Of a stretch of DNA of 50,221 nt, positions 8,230-16,407 are shown one piece after another. Under the pieces are notes generated by a model that saw only the letters and a list, made by a program, of their open reading frames with translations, was not told where the DNA came from and made no database searches. Position numbers and translations under genes: made by a program. Location of the stretch: the NCBI GenBank assembly GCA_030529945.1, contig JAUMVX010000015.1:1-50221 (forward strand), written 5' to 3'. Origin of the DNA: Bacteroidia bacterium (GTDB lineage Bacteria > Bacteroidota > Bacteroidia > Bacteroidales > UBA932). Positions within the stretch are counted from its first letter, which is position 1. Each line of letters starts with the position of its first letter.

Positions 8230-10026
8230 ATGTCAGAATCATACATCGTATCTGCCCGGAAGTACCGTCCCGACTCCTTCGGGACTCTGATCGGACAGGA
8301 TAACATAGCCCGCACCCTGAAGAATTCCATTCTGCGGGGGCAGCTCGCGCACGCGTATCTCTTCTGCGGTCCGCGCGGGGTGGGCAAGACCAGTACCGCG
8401 CGCATCTTCGCGAAGATGATAAACTGCTCGAATCCGGGACCCGATATGGAGCCTTGCGGGCACTGCGAGTCCTGCGAGTCCTTCGCAGAGGGCCGCTCCT
8501 ACTGCATCCACGAGCTGGACGCAGCCTCGAATAACGGCGTGGACGCCATCAAGGCCCTGCTCGAACAGGTGCAGATACCTCCTCAGGTCGGACGATACAG
8601 CGTGTACATCATAGATGAGGTGCATATGCTTTCGCAGGCCGCGTTCAACGCCTTCCTGAAGACTCTCGAAGAGCCGCCCGCCTACGCGATCTTCATTCTG
8701 GCCACTACGGAGAAGCACAAGATTATCCCGACCATCCTCAGCCGCTGCCAGACCTATGACTTTAACCGCATCAGCGTGCCCGACATCGTGAGGAACCTGC
8801 GCGGCATAGCCGCAAAGGAGAACATCACCATCGACGACGAGAGTCTGCACATCATCGCGGCCAAGGCTGACGGAGCGATGCGCGACGCCCTCACCATCTT
8901 CGACCAGAGCGTGGCGTTCTGCGGCAGCGACATCCGCGCCGCCGACGTTATGCGGAACTTGAACGTACTCGACTACGAGTACGACTTCCGCCTCGTGGAC
9001 GCTTTCCTCTCGGGTGATTACGCGTCCGCCCTGCTCGTATTCGACGAAGTGCTTTCCAAGGGCTTCAACGCCCAATATTTCGTCTCCGCGCTGAGTTCGC
9101 ACCTGCGCGACCTCATCGTGAGCCGCACAGCCGGTCTGGAGTCGCTGCTCGACCTTCCCGAGTCCCTTCGCCGGCGTTACGGCGAACAGGCCGCGCGATG
9201 CCCGCTCCAGTTCCTTTACGAGGCCCTGAACCTTACCGCCCAGTGCGAGGCGGCTTACCGCGCGAGCCTGAATCAGCGTCTGCACGTGGAGTTCACGCTG
9301 ATGAAGCTCTGCTTCATAAAGGGCGTGCCGGGGGCACAGACGGCATCCGCTCCGGCGGTTTCTTCCGCCGCACCTGCAGCAGCTCCGTCCGCCGCTCCCG
9401 CCTCAGCTCCGAATCCGGCACCTGCCGCAACTCCTGCCGCAGCACCCGCACCCGCTCAGACATCGGTCGCAGCACCCGCTTCTTCGCAAGCTCCCGCTTC
9501 AGATACCACAGCCGCTTCCGCTCCTCAGCTCTCCGGTACCCCTTCCCCGAGACGGCGTCCCGCCCTTGGAGGGGCCTCCCTGTCGATATCCGCCATACTG
9601 ACGGAAGAGAAGCCCGCGGAAACTGCGCCTCAGGAGCCGGACACGGCCCGGCAATTGCCGACCGACGAGCAGGTCCGCACGCAGTGGGCCGCCCTCGCCG
9701 CAGCATACCGGACATCCTCTCCGCGTCTGGGCAGCGCCCTGGAGAATGCTGAACTGGAACTCTCGGACACCGACGGAGTGAAAGCGGTCTGCTTCACCGT
9801 AGCGAATGACGCCCAGAAGGGCTGGATCGAGCAGAATAAGCTCCGCGACATAGAGAGCCGCTTGCGCAAGGCTCTGTCCTGCAGCTCGGTAAACCTGACG
9901 GTCAAGTCCGTGCAGTATGCGGATAAAAAGATAATATACACTCCCGAGGAAAAAATAGGCGCGATGGCTGAGAATAATCCCGAAGTCAAGGGGCTGATAC
10001 AGGATCTGTCATTGAATACCAAATAG
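8230..10026 (+). CDS. dnaX: DNA polymerase III subunit gamma/tau
   Basis: DnaX is the clamp-loader ATPase subunit that also tethers the polymerase core at the fork. In the 598-residue product the AAA+ domain has Walker A GPRGVGKTS (47-55), a zinc module C66, C76, C79, C82, Walker B DEVH (129-132) and sensor-1/arginine-finger SRC (171-173). After the collar domain (to about 365) comes a long Ala/Pro-rich linker (about 370-435), then a tau-type C-terminal domain. I chose the ATG at 8230 rather than the upstream TTG because of promoter spacing and the conserved start MSESYIV. I saw no convincing slippery site for a gamma-type frameshift. lptB follows after 8 bases. Confidence 0.96.
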   Translation: MSESYIVSARKYRPDSFGTLIGQDNIARTLKNSILRGQLAHAYLFCGPRGVGKTSTARIFAKMINCSNPGPDMEPCGHCESCESFAEGRSYCIHELDAASNNGVDAIKALLEQVQIPPQVGRYSVYIIDEVHMLSQAAFNAFLKTLEEPPAYAIFILATTEKHKIIPTILSRCQTYDFNRISVPDIVRNLRGIAAKENITIDDESLHIIAAKADGAMRDALTIFDQSVAFCGSDIRAADVMRNLNVLDYEYDFRLVDAFLSGDYASALLVFDEVLSKGFNAQYFVSALSSHLRDLIVSRTAGLESLLDLPESLRRRYGEQAARCPLQFLYEALNLTAQCEAAYRASLNQRLHVEFTLMKLCFIKGVPGAQTASAPAVSSAAPAAAPSAAPASAPNPAPAATPAAAPAPAQTSVAAPASSQAPASDTTAASAPQLSGTPSPRRRPALGGASLSISAILTEEKPAETAPQEPDTARQLPTDEQVRTQWAALAAAYRTSSPRLGSALENAELELSDTDGVKAVCFTVANDAQKGWIEQNKLRDIESRLRKALSCSSVNLTVKSVQYADKKIIYTPEEKIGAMAENNPEVKGLIQDLSLNTK

Positions 10027-10034
10027 TTAGAAAA

Positions 10035-10829
10035 ATGATACTTCGCTGCGAAAACATAGTAAAGAAATATGGAGTCCGGACAGTGGTAAAGGGCGTGTCT
10101 ATGCAGGTGGAGCAGGGCGAAATCGTCGGCTTTCTGGGTCCCAACGGAGCCGGAAAGACCACGAGCTTCTATATGATCACGGGCCAGATAGTACCCAACG
10201 GGGGAAAGATATTCCTGGACGACGAGGATATCACAGGCCTTCCTATGTACAGGCGTGCCCAGAAAGGCATCGGCTACCTCCCTCAGGAGGCTTCCGTATT
10301 CAGGAAGATGTCGGTGGAGAACAATATCCTCTCGGTTATGGAGATGTCCGGGATGAAACGTTCCGAAAGGTATGAGCGTCTTGAGAGCCTCATCGACGAG
10401 TTCAATCTCTCCAAGGTCCGCAAGAGCCTCGGCATCCAGCTTTCCGGAGGCGAGCGCCGCCGCTGCGAAATCGCGCGCGCCCTCGCCATAGACCCTAAGT
10501 TCATTCTTCTGGACGAACCCTTCGCGGGAGTCGATCCGATTGCGGTGGAGGACATCCAGTATATCATCGCGAAGCTCAAATACAAGAACATCGGCGTCAT
10601 CATCACCGACCACAATGTGGGCGAGACCCTCGCCATCACCGACCGCGCCTATCTCCTCTACGAAGGCACCATACTGCAGCAGGGTACTCCGCAGGCCCTT
10701 GCCTCGGATGAGGATGTGCGTACCAAATATCTGGGAAGCGGTTTCGTCCTGAAACGCTCCGTATCCGTGGAGCGTGCGCAGCGCGAGCACGAGGAGAAGA
10801 TGAAGGCCTCCGCCGCCGCGCAGTTATAG
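10035..10829 (+). CDS. lptB: LPS export ABC transporter ATP-binding protein LptB
   Basis: LptB powers lipopolysaccharide extraction from the inner membrane by the LptFG permease and transport through the Lpt bridge. The 264-residue ATPase is complete: Walker A GPNGAGKT (35-42), Q-loop Q84, signature LSGGE (136-140), Walker B ILLDEP with D160/E161 and switch H193 (TDHNV). The Q-loop context (YLPQEASVFRKMSVENN) is characteristic of LptB rather than other ABC ATPases. The C-terminal extension of about 25 residues is basic and Ala-rich. It is coupled to dnaX (8 bases). Its stop region overlaps the stop of the convergent regulator gene by 6 bases (10824-10829). Confidence 0.94.
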   Translation: MILRCENIVKKYGVRTVVKGVSMQVEQGEIVGFLGPNGAGKTTSFYMITGQIVPNGGKIFLDDEDITGLPMYRRAQKGIGYLPQEASVFRKMSVENNILSVMEMSGMKRSERYERLESLIDEFNLSKVRKSLGIQLSGGERRRCEIARALAIDPKFILLDEPFAGVDPIAVEDIQYIIAKLKYKNIGVIITDHNVGETLAITDRAYLLYEGTILQQGTPQALASDEDVRTKYLGSGFVLKRSVSVERAQREHEEKMKASAAAQL

Positions 10830-11972
10830 GTTTACATAGTCTTTAACGTCCTCGGCACTGACCGTGTCGCCTCCGAGGATCAGCAGACGGTCCACCACAT
10901 TGTCCAGTTCGCGGACATTGCCCGGCCAGCTTTTCTCCTGGAGCATCTTCACGGCTTCGGGCGATAATGATCTCGGACGCCCGTCCTGCGTGTATTTCTT
11001 CACGAAGAAATCTATCAGCATAGGGATGTCGTCCTTCCTCTCGTCGAGACTCGGGACTTTGATCACGATGACGCTCAGACGGTGATACAGGTCCTCGCGG
11101 AAGTTTCCCTTGCGGATCTCCTCGGGAAGGTTCTTGTTAGTCGCGGCGATCACCCTCACATCCACCTCGATATCCTTGTCGCTGCCGACCCTCGAAAGCT
11201 TGCGCTCCTGCAGCACGCGCAGCACTTTCGCCTGGGCTGCGAGACTCATATCCCCGATCTCGTCGAGGAAGAGCGTGCCGCCGTCCGCCTGCTCGAACTT
11301 GCCCTTATGCTGCTTTATGGCTGAAGTGAACGAGCCTTTCTCGTGCCCGAAGAGTTCGCTTTCGATGAGCTCGGAAGGAATGGCGGCGCAGTTGACCTCC
11401 ACGAACGGCATATCGCAGCGCCGGCTCTGCCGGTAGATCTGACGCGCCACGAGTTCTTTTCCGGAACCGTTCGGTCCGGTGACAAGCACTCTCGCATCGG
11501 TCGGCGCCACTTTGTCTATCATCTCGCGGATATGCATCATCGGCGCGGATTCCCCGATCATCTCGACGCTGCCGTAGATGATTTTCTTCAGGTTTCTGGC
11601 CTCCTTTACGAGCGAGGTCCTCTCGCCCGCGTTCTTCAGAGTGATGAGCAGCCTGTTCAGGTCCAGAGGCTTCTCTATGAAGTCGAAAGCCCCGTCTTTT
11701 ATGCACTCCACGGCGGTGGCTATGTCCCCGTGCCCGGAAATCATCACTATGGCGGCATCGATGCCCATTTCGGTCAGTTTGGAGAGCACCTCGAGTCCGT
11801 CCATACCGGGCATCTTGATGTCGCAGAAGATGACTCCGTATTTTTCATTCCGGACCATAGCCAGGGCGGCCGCTCCGTCTTCGGCCACATCCACCTCATA
11901 TCCCTCGTCTCCCAGAATTTCTTTCAGAGTGTTTCTGATGGCGCGCTCGTCATCTATAACCAGAATTTTCAT
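10824..11972 (-). CDS. NtrX/NtrC-like response regulator (receiver + AAA+) lacking a DNA-binding domain
   Basis: A receiver domain (phospho-acceptor D51, K101) is joined to a sigma-54-activator type AAA+ domain with Walker A GPNGSGKE (166-173), Walker B FLDEIG (D237/E238) and an intact sensor-II region (WPGNVREL). Two features are atypical. The sigma-54-contact loop reads GSFTSA (213-218) instead of GAFTGA. The protein also ends at residue 382, directly after the AAA+ lid, with no Fis-type helix-turn-helix. Typical family members are about 440-480 residues. It is transcribed divergently from the alkaline phosphatase gene. The NtrY-like kinase gene at 16408 is a plausible partner. Direct sigma-54 activation is doubtful; it may act by protein contact. 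Confidence 0.85.
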   Translation of the reverse strand: MKILVIDDERAIRNTLKEILGDEGYEVDVAEDGAAALAMVRNEKYGVIFCDIKMPGMDGLEVLSKLTEMGIDAAIVMISGHGDIATAVECIKDGAFDFIEKPLDLNRLLITLKNAGERTSLVKEARNLKKIIYGSVEMIGESAPMMHIREMIDKVAPTDARVLVTGPNGSGKELVARQIYRQSRRCDMPFVEVNCAAIPSELIESELFGHEKGSFTSAIKQHKGKFEQADGGTLFLDEIGDMSLAAQAKVLRVLQERKLSRVGSDKDIEVDVRVIAATNKNLPEEIRKGNFREDLYHRLSVIVIKVPSLDERKDDIPMLIDFFVKKYTQDGRPRSLSPEAVKMLQEKSWPGNVRELDNVVDRLLILGGDTVSAEDVKDYVNL

Positions 11973-11994
11973 AAAGTCATCTTTTTTGTCGATT

Positions 11995-12048
11995 GAGCAA
12001 AGTTAATCAAATAATATGCAAAATGTGTAAAATTGACTAACTTTGCTC
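11995..12048. promoter_or_regulatory. Symmetric divergent promoter region in an inverted repeat
   Basis: Two -7 elements face away from each other: TAACTTTG on the minus strand (11998-12005, for the NtrX-like gene) and TAACTTTG on the plus strand (12038-12045, for the phosphatase). They lie inside an inverted repeat whose arms, 11995-12010 and 12033-12048, match at 15 of 16 positions; the outer 11 bases (GAGCAAAGTTA) are perfect. The spacer is 22 bases. The leader of the regulator mRNA would be about 20 bases. Confidence 0.7.
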
Positions 12049-12105
12049 GGTTAATACAGAAAGTCCCGCGTACATCCGCGGGATAGTCATACAGATAGAT
12101 CCGAT

Positions 12106-13539
12106 ATGCGAACAGGAAACATTTTTTCTCGCGGAATCATCCGCATTTTTCTGGTCCTGACACTCGCCGCCGCTTTCTCAGCCCCGGCAGAAGCAAGAAA
12201 AAAGTCTGCCAGAGAGCCCGAGAGGGTCAAGTACGTGTTCTTTATGATAAGTGACGGTATGGGTATAAACCAGGCCTACGGCACGAATCTCTTCAACTCC
12301 GTAAACGGCATCACCGACACTCCTCTGAACTTCACCACCTTCCCGGTCAGGACCATAGTCACCACCCACTGCGCAAACACTCTGATAACCGACTCGGCAG
12401 CTGCCGGAACAGCTCTCGCCACCGGCAGCAAGACTAATTCCGGAGCCCTCGGAGTAGGCCCTGACGGACAGCCTCTGACCGACCTTACCGAGCAGGCCGG
12501 AGCGGCCGGCTACGGCACGGGAGTCATCACCAGCGTCGGCGTGAACCACGCCACTCCGGGAGCTTTCTACGCTCACGCGCAGAACAGGAACGAATATGAC
12601 CTCATCGCCCGTCAGCTCATAGAGTCCAAGGTGGATTTCGCGGCGGGCGGCGGATTCAACAAGCAGAAGAAGATGCCTTTCACTGCCGCCGATTATGTAA
12701 AGGCCGCCCGCGAAGCCGGGATGGGCGTTTATGTGGGCAAGGACGAATTCTCGGACATCGACAAGAGCCGCAGAGCCCTGCTTCTCGCAAGTCTGGAGAA
12801 TAACGACCTTCCTCTGGCCATCGACCGCAGGAGCGGGAACGAGGTCTCTTTAGCGGATTTCACCTCCGCGGCGATCGACTATCTCTATTCGAATTATCCC
12901 CAGGGCTTCTTTCTTATGATAGAAGGAGGTCTGGTGGATCAGGCCGCACATAATAACGACGCCGTCTCCGATTTCTATGAGATAAATGATTTCGCCTCAT
13001 CGGTGGATCTGGTTCTGGAATTCTGCAAGGCTCATCCCGAGGAGGCTGTAGTCATCGTCACGGCCGACCACGATACCGGCGGACTGGCCCTCGGTGCCGG
13101 TAAATATGAGATTCATCCCGAGAGACTTGCTTATCAGAAGGAGTCGAAGAACTCCCTCACCGCCAAGTTCGACGCCCTGAAAGATTCGGGCCGCGAAGTG
13201 TCCTGGGAGGAAGTCCGCGAGCTGCTGTCCGAGAGTCTCGGACTCTGGAGCGAAGTCGAGGTGAGCGAAGAGCAGCAGGCGCGCTTCCGTCAGCTCTATG
13301 AGGACATCTTCATAAAGAAAGAAAATTCGCTCGAGAAGAACTGGTACGCCACGAATTCCCGTCTGGTGGCCGAGGCCGTCGATTATCTCGACCGCGCCGG
13401 CTGCTTCAAATACTCCTTCTCCTCCCATTCCGGAGCCCCGGTAGGGCTTTTCGTGAGCGGAGCACGGGCGGAAGAGTTCAGCACCTGCAGCGATAATACC
13501 GACATCCCCGAGGTCATCCGCAAGATAGCGAACTATTGA
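12106..13539 (+). CDS. Alkaline phosphatase, exported
   Basis: This is a periplasmic phosphomonoesterase of the PhoA superfamily, 477 residues. A signal peptide is visible (basic start, IIRIFLVLTLAAAFS, cleavage near APAEA). Metal and catalytic residues can be placed: D50 (ISDGMG), nucleophile S97 in TDSAAAGTA, E273, D278 and H282 in the IEGGLVDQAAHNND block, D321/H322 in TADHDTGG, and a late His in SSHSGAPVG. It therefore looks active. The role would be release of phosphate from organic esters. The divergent NtrX-like regulator could control it, but no Pho-box-like repeats were recognised. cmk begins 4 bases after its stop. Confidence 0.92.
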   Translation: MRTGNIFSRGIIRIFLVLTLAAAFSAPAEARKKSAREPERVKYVFFMISDGMGINQAYGTNLFNSVNGITDTPLNFTTFPVRTIVTTHCANTLITDSAAAGTALATGSKTNSGALGVGPDGQPLTDLTEQAGAAGYGTGVITSVGVNHATPGAFYAHAQNRNEYDLIARQLIESKVDFAAGGGFNKQKKMPFTAADYVKAAREAGMGVYVGKDEFSDIDKSRRALLLASLENNDLPLAIDRRSGNEVSLADFTSAAIDYLYSNYPQGFFLMIEGGLVDQAAHNNDAVSDFYEINDFASSVDLVLEFCKAHPEEAVVIVTADHDTGGLALGAGKYEIHPERLAYQKESKNSLTAKFDALKDSGREVSWEEVRELLSESLGLWSEVEVSEEQQARFRQLYEDIFIKKENSLEKNWYATNSRLVAEAVDYLDRAGCFKYSFSSHSGAPVGLFVSGARAEEFSTCSDNTDIPEVIRKIANY

Positions 13540-13543
13540 TACT

Positions 13544-14248
13544 ATGGGCATCCCTGATATCATCATAGCGGTGGACGGCTATTCTTCGACAGGCAAGAGT
13601 TCCTTTGCGAAGATGGTCGCCGCAGAGTTCTCCTTCCTCTATCTGGATTCGGGAGCGCTGTACCGCTGCGTGACCCTCTTCGCCCTGGAAAACGTCTTCA
13701 TCGACGGCGAAGGCCGCATCGATGAAGAACTCCTGTGCGAGGCGCTCCGCAGTCTGGACTTGAGATTCCGCTGCACGGGAGGCGACTCCCGGGCTTATAT
13801 CGGGGAACGCTGCGTGGAAAGCGAGATACGCTCTATGGCCGTATCTTCTATGGTCAGCCGGATTTCCGCCATACCGACCGTAAGGGAGTTCGTGGACGAA
13901 ATCCTCCACAAGGCCGGCGCTGACGGCCGCGTGATAATGGACGGCAGGGATATCGGCACCACGGTCTTCCCCGATGCCCAGCTGAAAATCTTTATGACGG
14001 CGAGCATTGAGGTGCGTTCCCGGCGCAGATACGCCGAGATGACCTCGAAAGGCGCCGCGACCACGATGGAAGAAGTGGTGAAGAATCTCGCTGAGCGCGA
14101 CTATATGGATGCCCACCGTGAGGTTTCCCCGCTTTCCAGAGCCTCGGACGCATTCGTTCTGGATAATTCGGATATGACTCTCCACGAGGAGCTGGTATGG
14201 CTCAAGGGCTTGATACAAGGTAAATTCGGAATACTGGAGCAGCTATGA
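13544..14248 (+). CDS. cmk: Cytidylate kinase
   Basis: Cmk phosphorylates CMP and dCMP in pyrimidine nucleotide salvage and recycling. The 234-residue protein has the P-loop GYSSTGKSS (12-20), the substrate-binding SGALYR block near 45-50 and the MDGRDIGTTVFP motif near 139-150, all diagnostic for CMP kinase. Length is normal. It starts 4 bases after the phosphatase gene and its end overlaps the ispH start by 4 bases (ATGA), implying translational coupling. The cmk-ispH pairing is common in Bacteroidota. Confidence 0.95.
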   Translation: MGIPDIIIAVDGYSSTGKSSFAKMVAAEFSFLYLDSGALYRCVTLFALENVFIDGEGRIDEELLCEALRSLDLRFRCTGGDSRAYIGERCVESEIRSMAVSSMVSRISAIPTVREFVDEILHKAGADGRVIMDGRDIGTTVFPDAQLKIFMTASIEVRSRRRYAEMTSKGAATTMEEVVKNLAERDYMDAHREVSPLSRASDAFVLDNSDMTLHEELVWLKGLIQGKFGILEQL

Positions 14249-15141
14249 CAGTGGAGATCGACCCGCATTCCGGCTTCTGCGGAGGAGTGATAAGAGCCAT
14301 AGACAGCGCGGAGCATTTCCTTGCGGACCATCCGGGCAGCAGGCTCTATTCTCTGGGGGCCATCGTCCATAACGAGGCCGAACTCGCACGCCTTTCAGAA
14401 AGGGGCCTGATACGGATCGATTCCGAAGATCTCGACGAGATGGTTTCCGCCGAGGGCGAGACCCTCCTCATAAGGGCCCACGGCGAACCCCCTCAGACTT
14501 ACGCCAAGGCTGACAGGCTGCACTTCAGCGTAATAGACTGTACCTGCCCTGTGGTACTGCGTCTCCAGAGGAGCATAAGCGAAGCCTATGAGAGAATCCG
14601 CCGCGAAGACCCTTCGGGGCAGATTCTGCTTTTCGGCAAGGTGGGCCACGCCGAGGTTCTGGGACTGGTCGGTCAGGTGAACGGCGACGTGCTCGTGGTG
14701 GAGAATATGGAGATGCTGGAAAGCGTCATCGCCGACGGCTGGATCTGCCCCGGCTCCCTGCTGGAGGTCTTTTCCCAGACCACGAAGAACCCGGACGAAT
14801 ACGCGGCCATCTGCCGCAGACTCATCGAGTATGCCGGAGATAATGTGACGGTCCACAACACGATATGCGCCCAGGTGGCCGAACGTCACAGGAGGCTTTC
14901 CTCTTTCGCCATCTCCCACGATGTCATACTTTTCGTCGCCGGGAAAGAGAGCTCGAACGGCAATGTCCTCTGCCAGCTCTGCCAGTCCGTGAATATCCGC
15001 ACCTACCACATACAGTCCGCCGCGGACGTGCGTGCAGACTGGTTCTCCGAAGAGGACAAGGTCGGCGTCTGCGGAGCCACCTCCACGCCCAAATGGCTGC
15101 TGGAGCAGGTGGCCTCCCGTGTGCTCGATCTGCACGTCTGA
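14245..15141 (+). CDS. ispH: 4-hydroxy-3-methylbut-2-enyl diphosphate reductase (IspH)
   Basis: IspH is the last enzyme of the MEP isoprenoid pathway and reduces HMBPP to IPP and DMAPP with a [4Fe-4S] cluster. The three cluster cysteines are C12 (GFCGGV), C101 (CTCPVV) and C208 (NTICAQ). Substrate-binding histidines in VHNE (H42), RAHG (H79) and the GHAEV block (H135, E137) are present. At 298 residues it is of ordinary length. The ATG overlaps the cmk stop. The 88-base gap that follows holds the efp promoter, so efp can be transcribed independently. Confidence 0.95.
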   Translation: MTVEIDPHSGFCGGVIRAIDSAEHFLADHPGSRLYSLGAIVHNEAELARLSERGLIRIDSEDLDEMVSAEGETLLIRAHGEPPQTYAKADRLHFSVIDCTCPVVLRLQRSISEAYERIRREDPSGQILLFGKVGHAEVLGLVGQVNGDVLVVENMEMLESVIADGWICPGSLLEVFSQTTKNPDEYAAICRRLIEYAGDNVTVHNTICAQVAERHRRLSSFAISHDVILFVAGKESSNGNVLCQLCQSVNIRTYHIQSAADVRADWFSEEDKVGVCGATSTPKWLLEQVASRVLDLHV

Positions 15142-15161
15142 ACGGCGGTCGATATGTTTTT

Positions 15162-15193
15162 TTTGCATTAGTTGGCGCATTTCAGTAAATTTG
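15162..15193 (+). promoter_or_regulatory. efp promoter (-33 TTTG, -7 TAAATTTG)
   Basis: TTTG at 15162-15165 and TAAATTTG at 15186-15193 are separated by 20 bases, the spacing expected for the Bacteroidota vegetative sigma factor. The predicted transcript start is near 15200, giving a leader of about 30 bases. Confidence 0.75.
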
Positions 15194-15229
15194 CGCGTTC
15201 TACGGTTATTTTTAGTAAAAACTATATTT

Positions 15230-15793
15230 ATGGCAACAACAGCTGATTTTAAAAACGGCCTTTACCTGAAATTCAACGACAAGCCTTGCATGATCGTGTG
15301 GTTCCAGCACGTGAAGCCCGGCAAGGGTCCCGCTTTCGTGAAGACCAAACTCCGCAATCTCGAAAACGGCCGCATCCTCGAAAACACATTCACCGCCGGC
15401 GCCAAGATTGAGACCATCAACGTCGAAAGACGCCCTTACCAGTTCCTCTATGCCGATGAGGACGGATTCAACTTTATGCACGAGGAGACCTACGAGCAGA
15501 TTCACCTCCCTAAGGACGTGGTGGATAACTCCGACCTGATGAAGGAAGGCCAGCACGTGGAGATGATGTTCCACGTCGAGGAGGAAAAATGCCTCACCTG
15601 CGAACTTCCTACATACGTGGAACTCGAAGTGACTTATGCCGAGCCGGCCGTGAAGGGGAACACCGCCTCCACCTCCGCTCTCAAGGAAGTCACCCTGGAG
15701 ACAGGCGCCAAGATTATGGTCCCTCTCTTCATCCAGCAGGGCGAGAAGATTAGCGTGAACACCACCGACCGCAGCTACGGTCAGAGAGTGTAG
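15230..15793 (+). CDS. efp: Elongation factor P
   Basis: EF-P binds between the P and E sites of stalled ribosomes and rescues poly-proline synthesis. The 187-residue product has the three OB-like domains of the family. The tip loop reads KPGKGPAF, with K32 at the position that is beta-lysylated in enterobacteria; no modification gene is seen in this window. The ATG at 15230 (MATTADF) is chosen because it follows the promoter at 15162-15193 and gives standard length; an open frame upstream overlaps ispH and is not real. The Cys-Met pair near residues 20-21 holds one of the only three CATG tetranucleotides I found in the window. Confidence 0.96.
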   Translation: MATTADFKNGLYLKFNDKPCMIVWFQHVKPGKGPAFVKTKLRNLENGRILENTFTAGAKIETINVERRPYQFLYADEDGFNFMHEETYEQIHLPKDVVDNSDLMKEGQHVEMMFHVEEEKCLTCELPTYVELEVTYAEPAVKGNTASTSALKEVTLETGAKIMVPLFIQQGEKISVNTTDRSYGQRV

Positions 15794-15821
15794 TTGCCCC
15801 CTCGCGCAGTGTGAAAAAAGA

Positions 15822-15856
15822 ATTGGACGGCTGAGGTCTTGCCTCAGCCGTCCAAT
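15822..15856. terminator. Hairpin terminator between efp and the DUF4783 gene
   Basis: A perfect 15-bp inverted repeat (15822-15836 and 15842-15856) with a 5-base loop. Read on the minus strand the hairpin is followed closely by a T6 run, so it is a strong terminator for the minus-strand DUF4783 gene. On the plus strand the T-run is poor, so for efp it is only a possible terminator. Confidence 0.8.
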
Positions 15857-15874
15857 CTGCTTCTGCGCCGCGCG

Positions 15875-16279
15875 CTACTGGATTCTCTCGATCTTTATCT
15901 GCTGTATGAGATAATCCTCGCCTTTGCTGCGCACGAAGATGGTGATGTTGAAATTCTCTCCTCCGGCGTTCAGGACCCCCAGCGCATATTTCATATTGGG
16001 TCTGCCGGCCTTGTGGGAAATCTCGAAGGAACGGGGTGTGTAATTCTCGAAGAATGACTTCATTATGAGCCGTGCCTGATTCTTGCTGCAATTGCTCATC
16101 GGGGAGATGACCGAGATCTCCAGATTATCGGCAAACCAGGCCGAGAGGCTCTCCGCATCACCGTGGACGATATATTTCGCGATGGGAACGAACACATCCC
16201 TGTCATCCGTCTGTGCCTGTACACCCGCACAGGAGAATAGACAGAGTGAAGCTAAAGTTATTCTCCAAAAACACCTCAT
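15875..16279 (-). CDS. Exported DUF4783-like protein
   Basis: A 134-residue exported protein resembling the DUF4783 family found in Bacteroidota; function unknown. The start is set at the ATG at 16277-16279 because it yields a good signal peptide (MRCFWRITLASLCLFS, then CAGVQAQ). The longer open frame upstream adds a charged stretch that would bury it. The mature domain has the alternating strand/helix pattern of an NTF2-like fold (WFADNLEIS, SFFENYTPRSFEI, EDYLIQQIKIERIQ). The fold is inferred from pattern. It ends 19 bases before the strong hairpin terminator. A weak GATTTTTG on the minus strand (16297-16304) may be its -7 element. Confidence 0.75.
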   Translation of the reverse strand: MRCFWRITLASLCLFSCAGVQAQTDDRDVFVPIAKYIVHGDAESLSAWFADNLEISVISPMSNCSKNQARLIMKSFFENYTPRSFEISHKAGRPNMKYALGVLNAGGENFNITIFVRSKGEDYLIQQIKIERIQ

Positions 16280-16392
16280 AGCAGGCTCGGAACTTGCAAA
16301 AATCACGCCATCGCTGCACCCGGACTTCGGGCGAATGGGAAAAACCGGCGGCACTTTCAGCGGAGTGCAGACCGGATTTCAGATGAAATCCT

Positions 16393-16400
16393 TATCTTTG
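16393..16400 (+). promoter_or_regulatory. -7 element for the sensor kinase gene (TATCTTTG)
   Basis: A perfect TAnnTTTG only 7 bases before the ATG at 16408. Transcription would begin at or within a base or two of the start codon, so the message is nearly leaderless unless translation starts further in. Confidence 0.6.
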
Positions 16401-16407
16401 TGACCGT

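Noticed and set aside
9340-9560. Ala/Pro-rich repeats in dnaX as a possible recombination or frameshift site
   Set aside because: A low-complexity linker is normal in DnaX tau proteins, and no slippery heptamer with a downstream structure was seen.
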